Of a stretch of 5,054 nt of DNA, positions 4,317-5,054 are shown piece by piece (within the stretch, counting starts at the first letter, position 1; the number at the start of each line of letters is the position of its first letter). The position numbers and the translations under genes were made by a program. The DNA is from Gammaproteobacteria bacterium. Its GTDB lineage: Bacteria > Pseudomonadota > Gammaproteobacteria > Steroidobacterales > Steroidobacteraceae. The DNA is taken from the NCBI GenBank assembly GCA_030040235.1, contig JASHUC010000378.1, positions 1 to 5,054 of the forward strand, in the 5' to 3' direction. Under the pieces are notes generated by a model that was not told the origin of the DNA, searched no databases, and saw only the letters and a list, made by a program, of their open reading frames with translations.

Positions 4317-5054
4317 GTGGAGAGAGTTCAGAAGCTGCTCGCCTCCCTCGGGCTCGGCTCGAGGCGCACCGTCGAGCAATGGATCCGGGAGGGCCGCGTG
4401 ACCATCGGCGGCCGAACGGCGCAGCTGGGCGATCGGGCATCGCCGGGCGATGAGGTGCGGCTCGATGGCGTGCGGGTGAGGCTTGCGCCTGAGGCGTCCT
4501 CCTCCCGCGAGCTCCTCCTTTATAACAAGCCCCTCGGGGAGGTCACGACGAGGAGCGACCCCCAGGGGCGCCCGACCGTTTTCGACCGCCTGCCCACACC
4601 CCGGGCCGGCCGCTGGATCTCGGTCGGCAGGCTCGATGTGAACACCTCGGGGCTCCTCCTCTTCACCACCGACGGCGAGCTCGCGCATCGCCTGATGCAT
4701 CCCTCGAGCAGCATCGAGCGCGAGTACCTGGTGCGGGTGCGGGGCCGGCCGGAGCGCGACACTCTCCGCAAGCTGCTGCTCGGCGTCCCCCTGGGCGACG
4801 GACCTGCCGCCTTCGACCGCATCAGCGACGAGCCCTTGCCGGCGGACGAGGCCGCGGCCCGCAATGCGTCCTACCGGGTAGTGCTCCACGAGGGCCGCAA
4901 CCGGGAGGTTCGCCGCCTGTGGGAAGCGGTCGGCTACGAGGTCAGCCGGCTGCTGCGCATCCGTTACGGGCCGATCGAGCTGCCGCGCGACCTTCGCCCC
5001 GGACATTGGCGCCTCCTCGACGAGCCCCCGATCGCCCGCCTGGTCGCTGCCGCC
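4317..5054 (+). CDS. rluB: 23S rRNA pseudouridine synthase RluB, 3' end outside window
   Basis: 246 codons of a gene that continues past the right edge. RluB converts uridine 2605 of 23S rRNA (E. coli numbering) to pseudouridine. Residues 3-50 form an S4 RNA-binding domain (RVQKLLASLGLGSRR, then WIREGRVTIGG). The synthase domain follows: LLLYNKPLGEVTT (66-78), then the catalytic motif GRLDVNTSGLLLF with D107, TDGELAHRLMHPS, EREYLVRVRG, and HEGRNREVRRLWE near residue 200. The S4 domain and the GRLDVNTSGL wording separate RluB from RluE and the RluA family. The start is GTG 4317: an in-frame TGA lies at 4278-4280, there is no ATG between, and the S4 domain begins immediately. No Shine-Dalgarno site precedes it. 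The C-terminus, often a low-complexity tail in this family, is not visible. The gene is divergent from metX. Confidence 0.93.
   Translation, partial: MERVQKLLASLGLGSRRTVEQWIREGRVTIGGRTAQLGDRASPGDEVRLDGVRVRLAPEASSSRELLLYNKPLGEVTTRSDPQGRPTVFDRLPTPRAGRWISVGRLDVNTSGLLLFTTDGELAHRLMHPSSSIEREYLVRVRGRPERDTLRKLLLGVPLGDGPAAFDRISDEPLPADEAAARNASYRVVLHEGRNREVRRLWEAVGYEVSRLLRIRYGPIELPRDLRPGHWRLLDEPPIARLVAAA

Noticed and set aside
4165..4440. Extension of metX by 92 codons to 4440
   Set aside because: It would run through the divergent spacer and the start of rluB and has no conserved content; ATG 4164 has a ribosome binding site and a plausible length.
4296..5006. Long minus-strand open frame opposite rluB
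   Set aside because: The plus strand encodes an unmistakable RluB; the minus frame is its mirror in GC-rich codons.

Overview
The window is a GC-rich, gene-dense piece of chromosome from what is most likely a gammaproteobacterium. Three things point there. The bfd-bfr pair matches the E. coli/Pseudomonas type down to length and ligand residues. The RluB pseudouridine synthase is typical of the group. The MetX-family acyltransferase resembles the serine O-succinyltransferase branch described from Xanthomonas relatives. The lineage (Xanthomonadales/Nevskiales/Steroidobacter-like) is an inference from remembered family features; no search was run. No rRNA, tRNA, CRISPR array or insertion sequence was seen.

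Left part (1-1027): the 5' end of a PilT/PilU-type pilus ATPase gene runs leftward off the window. Divergent from it is an iron-storage operon: bfd (bacterioferritin-associated ferredoxin) then bfr (haem-binding bacterioferritin). A sigma-70-like promoter overlapped by a good Fur box lies in front of bfd. Bfr stores iron and Bfd passes electrons to it to release iron, so the pair works as one store-and-release module.

Middle part (1028-2964): a 211-base spacer holds two direct repeats and a small palindrome. A small cysteine-rich gene with a very strong ribosome binding site follows; it resembles Lar-type zinc ribbons and has a basic, AT-hook-like tail. It converges on a leftward cluster, with two hairpins between them. 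In order of transcription, that cluster is a single-domain PilZ protein (TTG start), a secreted class A acid phosphatase, and a CsbD-like stress protein. The CsbD-like reading frame follows the phosphatase stop codon in the same frame and lacks a normal start.

Right part (2965-5054): a MetX-family O-acyltransferase lies 59 bases upstream of the PilZ gene on the same strand. Its leader could hide the ribosome binding site by base pairing and contains a small ORF that overlaps the metX start as ATGA. Divergent from it, rluB (23S rRNA pseudouridine synthase) starts with GTG and runs off the right edge.

Most of the window is ordinary housekeeping and accessory content. The points most worth checking are the Lar-like orphan, the start of the CsbD-like frame, the metX leader, and the substrate of the MetX protein.
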